A stretch of DNA of 64,000 nt, taken from NCBI RefSeq assembly GCF_003664585.1, contig NZ_RCHI01000017.1, forward strand, positions 1 to 64,000, in the 5' to 3' direction. Below the pieces are notes generated by a model. It was not told where the DNA came from and made no database searches. It saw nothing but the letters and a program-made list of their open reading frames with translations. Shown here piece by piece: positions 61,663 to 64,000 of this stretch. Position 1 is the first letter of the stretch; every line of letters starts with the position of its first letter. This DNA comes from Paenirhodobacter hankyongi. Lineage in GTDB: Bacteria; Pseudomonadota; Alphaproteobacteria; Rhodobacterales; Rhodobacteraceae. Position numbers and translations under genes: made by a program.

Positions 61663-62786
61663 GCGCGCCCGAGATCTTCTGGTTCCTGCCCACCTCGGGC
61701 GACACGCGCTATCTTGGCACCTCGGATTTCGGCCGGGCGCCCGAGCCCGACTATCTGCGCGACATCGCCACCACCGCCGACCGGCTCGGCTATGACGGGA
61801 TGCTGATCCCGACCGGGGCAAGCTGCCTCGACCCCTGGGTGGTGGCGGCGGCGCTGGCGCCGGTGACGCGGCGGCTGAAGCTTCTGGTGGCGCTGCGCAC
61901 CTCGATCAGCGGGCCGACGGCGGCGGCGCGGCAGGCGGCGACGCTGGATGCGGCGCTTGGTGGGCGGCTCTTGCTCAATGTCGTGCCGGGGGGTGACCCG
62001 CGCGAGCTGGCCGCCGACGGCGCCTTCTTCAGCCATGACGGGCGGTACGAGAATGCCGGGGAATTCCTGACCGTGTGGAAGCGGCTGATGGCCGGCGAGA
62101 CGGTCGATTTCGAGGGCCGGCACATCCGGGTCGAGGGGGCGCGGAACGTCCATCCCGGCCCGCAGCGCCCGTACCCGCCGCTCTACTTCGGCGGCTCGTC
62201 GCCCGCGGCGCATGCGCTCGCCGCGCAGCATGTCGATGTCTATCTGACCTGGGGCGAGCCGCCCGAGGCCGTGGCGGAAAAGATCGCCGATGTGCGCGCA
62301 CAGGCGGCGGCGCAGGGGCGCAAGGTGCGCTTCGGCATTCGTCTGCATGCCATCGTGCGCGAGACCGAGGCCGAGGCCTGGGCCGCGGCAGAGCGGCTGA
62401 TCAGCCGGCTGACCGACGATGACATCGCCCGCGCCCAGGCGAATTACGCGCGCATGGACTCGGTCGGGCAGGGCCGGATGGCGGCGCTGCACGGTGGTCG
62501 GCGCGACCGGCTCGAGGTCGCCCCCAACCTCTGGGCCGGGGTCGGTCTGGTGCGCGGCGGCGCGGGCACCGCGCTTGTCGGCGATCCCGACACGGTGGTC
62601 GCGCGGATGCGCGAGTACCAGGCGCTTGGCATCGAGACCTTCGTGATGTCGGGCTATCCGCATCTCGAGGAGGCGATCCGCTTCGCCGAACTGATTTTCC
62701 CGCGCATCGGCAAGGCGGCCGTGACCGAGCAGGGCACGAGCCAGACCGGCGGTGCCTTCGACGTGCGTGCGCGGGCCGCTTCCTGA
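61659..62786 (+). CDS. ssuD: FMN-dependent alkanesulfonate monooxygenase-like protein
   Basis: A 375-residue luciferase-like enzyme close in length and motifs to Ssu[54 protein letters not shown], and [14 protein letters not shown]. It should desulfonate an alkanesulfonate, or cleave a related C-S or C-N bond, with reduced FMN from the upstream reductase. Coupled to the preceding monooxygenase by ATGA. The ssuABC importer is not here. Confidence 0.85.
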   Translation: MSAPEIFWFLPTSGDTRYLGTSDFGRAPEPDYLRDIATTADRLGYDGMLIPTGASCLDPWVVAAALAPVTRRLKLLVALRTSISGPTAAARQAATLDAALGGRLLLNVVPGGDPRELAADGAFFSHDGRYENAGEFLTVWKRLMAGETVDFEGRHIRVEGARNVHPGPQRPYPPLYFGGSSPAAHALAAQHVDVYLTWGEPPEAVAEKIADVRAQAAAQGRKVRFGIRLHAIVRETEAEAWAAAERLISRLTDDDIARAQANYARMDSVGQGRMAALHGGRRDRLEVAPNLWAGVGLVRGGAGTALVGDPDTVVARMREYQALGIETFVMSGYPHLEEAIRFAELIFPRIGKAAVTEQGTSQTGGAFDVRARAAS

Positions 62787-62796
62787 GGACTGACCC

Positions 62797-63660
62797 ATGA
62801 CCTTTCCCGTCATCGACATGCGCTGCCGCCCGGCCTTCCTGCACGATTTCTTCGGCAGGACGCCCGGCACCTCCGACTTCGACACCGTGCGCTGGCTCAA
62901 CCGCCGGGTCGGCACCCGCGGGCCAGACACCCATTTCACCCGGTCCGCCACCGAGGCGGGCTTTCTGGCCGAGATCGGCGATGCGGGCCTGACGCGCGCC
63001 GTGGTCGTCGGCCGCCACACCCCGACGCAGCATCTGCCGAATGACGAGATCGCGCGGATCGTCGCGCTCGATCCCGCCCGGCTGAGCGGCATCGGTGCGG
63101 TCGATCCGGTGTTGCAGGGGCCCGAGGGGGCGATCGCCGAGGCAAGCCGCGCGGTGGGGTCGCTCGGGCTGCGCGGCATCGACCTCGAGCCCGGCTTCGG
63201 CACGCCGCCGCGGCACCCGGACGATCCGGCCTATCTGCCGCTTTACGAATGGGCCGCGGCCGAGGGCGTGCCGGTCTTCCTGATGAGCGGGCCGACGACG
63301 CCCGCGCCGCGGTTCAACGACCCCGCCGGGCTGGCCGCGGTGGCGCGGCTGTTCCCGACGCTGAAGATCGGCGTCTTCCACGGCTACTGGCCGAATGTGC
63401 AGGACATCCTCGGCCTCGCCTTCCGGCACGAGACGATCCACATCATCCCGGACATGTACCTCTTCCAGGCCGGCAGTCAGGCCTATGTCGAGGCCGCGAA
63501 CGGCTGGCTTGGCGACCAGCTTCTGTTCGGCTCGTCCTATCCGTTCCGCCCGATCGGGCAGAGCATCGAGGACGCGCTGAAACTGGGCCTGCGCGAGGAG
63601 GTGCTTGGCCGGTTCTTCCATGACAATGCGGCGCGGCTTCTGGGCCTGGCGGCCGGCTGA
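62797..63660 (+). CDS. Amidohydrolase family protein (amidohydrolase-2 type)
   Basis: A 287-residue TIM-barrel hydrolase or decarboxylase. It begins VIDMRCRPAF, where the canonical DxHxH metal motif is replaced by DMRCR, and has GVFHGYWPN (barrel histidine) and GSSYPFRPIGQ late. The loss of the first His pair makes metal binding uncertain. It follows the SsuD-like gene by ten bases and may process the monooxygenase product. Confidence 0.75.
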   Translation: MTFPVIDMRCRPAFLHDFFGRTPGTSDFDTVRWLNRRVGTRGPDTHFTRSATEAGFLAEIGDAGLTRAVVVGRHTPTQHLPNDEIARIVALDPARLSGIGAVDPVLQGPEGAIAEASRAVGSLGLRGIDLEPGFGTPPRHPDDPAYLPLYEWAAAEGVPVFLMSGPTTPAPRFNDPAGLAAVARLFPTLKIGVFHGYWPNVQDILGLAFRHETIHIIPDMYLFQAGSQAYVEAANGWLGDQLLFGSSYPFRPIGQSIEDALKLGLREEVLGRFFHDNAARLLGLAAG

Positions 63661-63672
63661 AAGGGCACCACG

Positions 63673-64000
63673 ATGACCGATATCCGTTTTTCCGCGCTGG
63701 ATGCGCAGATCCGCCTGGCGCTGGCCCGCCTCGCCGAGGGCCGGCTTGTCCTTGTCACCGATGACGAGGACCGCGAGAACGAGGGCGACCTGATCGGCGC
63801 CGCGGCGACGCTGGGGGTGCGCGAGCTGGCCTTCATGGTGCGGCACACGACGGGGATCGTCTGTGCCGCGCTCGATCCGGCGCGCTGCGCGGCCTTCGGC
63901 CTGCCGCCGATGGTGGCGAGCAACGAGGACCCGAACGGCACCGCCTACACGGTCAGCTGCGACGCGGCGGCCTGCGGCACCGGGGTCTCGGCCGAGGACC
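63673..64000 (+). CDS. ribB: 3,4-dihydroxy-2-butanone 4-phosphate synthase, N-terminal part (partial)
   Basis: The first 109 residues of a RibB protein; it runs off the window. DDEDRENEGDLIGAA is the metal/substrate signature, FMVRHTTGIVCAAL and the NEDPNGTAYTVSCDA block follow. It makes the four-carbon unit of riboflavin from ribulose 5-phosphate. Start at 63673, 12 bases after the amidohydrolase, in the same unit as three FMN-using proteins. Whether a RibA domain follows cannot be seen. Confidence 0.9.
   Translation, partial: MTDIRFSALDAQIRLALARLAEGRLVLVTDDEDRENEGDLIGAAATLGVRELAFMVRHTTGIVCAALDPARCAAFGLPPMVASNEDPNGTAYTVSCDAAACGTGVSAED

Overview
The window is a high-GC stretch from an alphaproteobacterium. 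The codon bias, a complete repABC partition/replication cassette, several polyamine-type ABC importers, a TRAP transporter and a Rhodobacter-type intergenic repeat point to Rhodobacterales (Paracoccaceae/Rhodobacteraceae); I cannot name genus or species. Because repA-repB-repC (47.9-51.5 kb) sits in the window with a countertranscribed RNA, two RepB-type parS palindromes and a DnaA box, the DNA is very probably a secondary replicon (megaplasmid or chromid). No rRNA, tRNA, transposase or CRISPR array was seen.

Layout. 0-8.6 kb: partial metallo-beta-lactamase-fold gene, LuxR-type regulator, two convergent MarR regulators, then the lower tyrosine/homogentisate pathway (hmgA, fahA, maiA) running into a DctPQM TRAP transporter. 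Two different palindromic motifs lie in front of hmgA and fahA. 8.6-11.7 kb: accessory FtsH, with a divergent HPP-family membrane protein and TetR regulator. 11.7-16.5 kb: arginine deiminase operon arcD-arcA-arcB-arcC. 16.7-25.8 kb: acetoin-dehydrogenase-like E1 alpha/beta, an E2 split into a free lipoyl protein and a free catalytic domain, a lipoate-protein-ligase homologue, a Tat-exported GMC dehydrogenase pair, an AcoR-like regulator with a degenerate ATPase, and a zinc alcohol dehydrogenase on the opposite strand.

25.8-36.8 kb: two complete PotABCD-like importers on the minus strand, one with a ureohydrolase (agmatinase/guanidinobutyrase type) and LysR, the other with an MBL-fold hydrolase and a divergent TetR. 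36.9-43.5 kb: NCS1 permease, HyuA and HyuB (hydantoinase/oxoprolinase family) and a divergent AraC regulator. 43.5-46.6 kb: pqqABCDE. 46.7-47.4 kb: Phd/PIN toxin-antitoxin pair. 47.6-51.8 kb: small lipoprotein, repABC, parS sites and a WGR-domain mini-protein. 51.8-59.3 kb: GntR regulator, gamma-glutamylputrescine-type synthetase and oxidase, and a potFGHI importer. 59.6-64.0 kb: flavin reductase, two luciferase-like FMN monooxygenases, an amidohydrolase and the start of a RibB gene, which runs off the window.

Together the genes describe a nitrogen- and carbon-scavenging accessory replicon: aromatic amino acid, arginine, guanidino/polyamine, hydantoin-like, acetoin-like and probably organosulfur or other flavin-monooxygenase substrates, each with its own importer and local regulator. 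The least ordinary parts are the split-E2/lipoate-ligase/AcoR region and the RibB-linked monooxygenase cluster. Start sites and functions are read from sequence alone; no database search was run.
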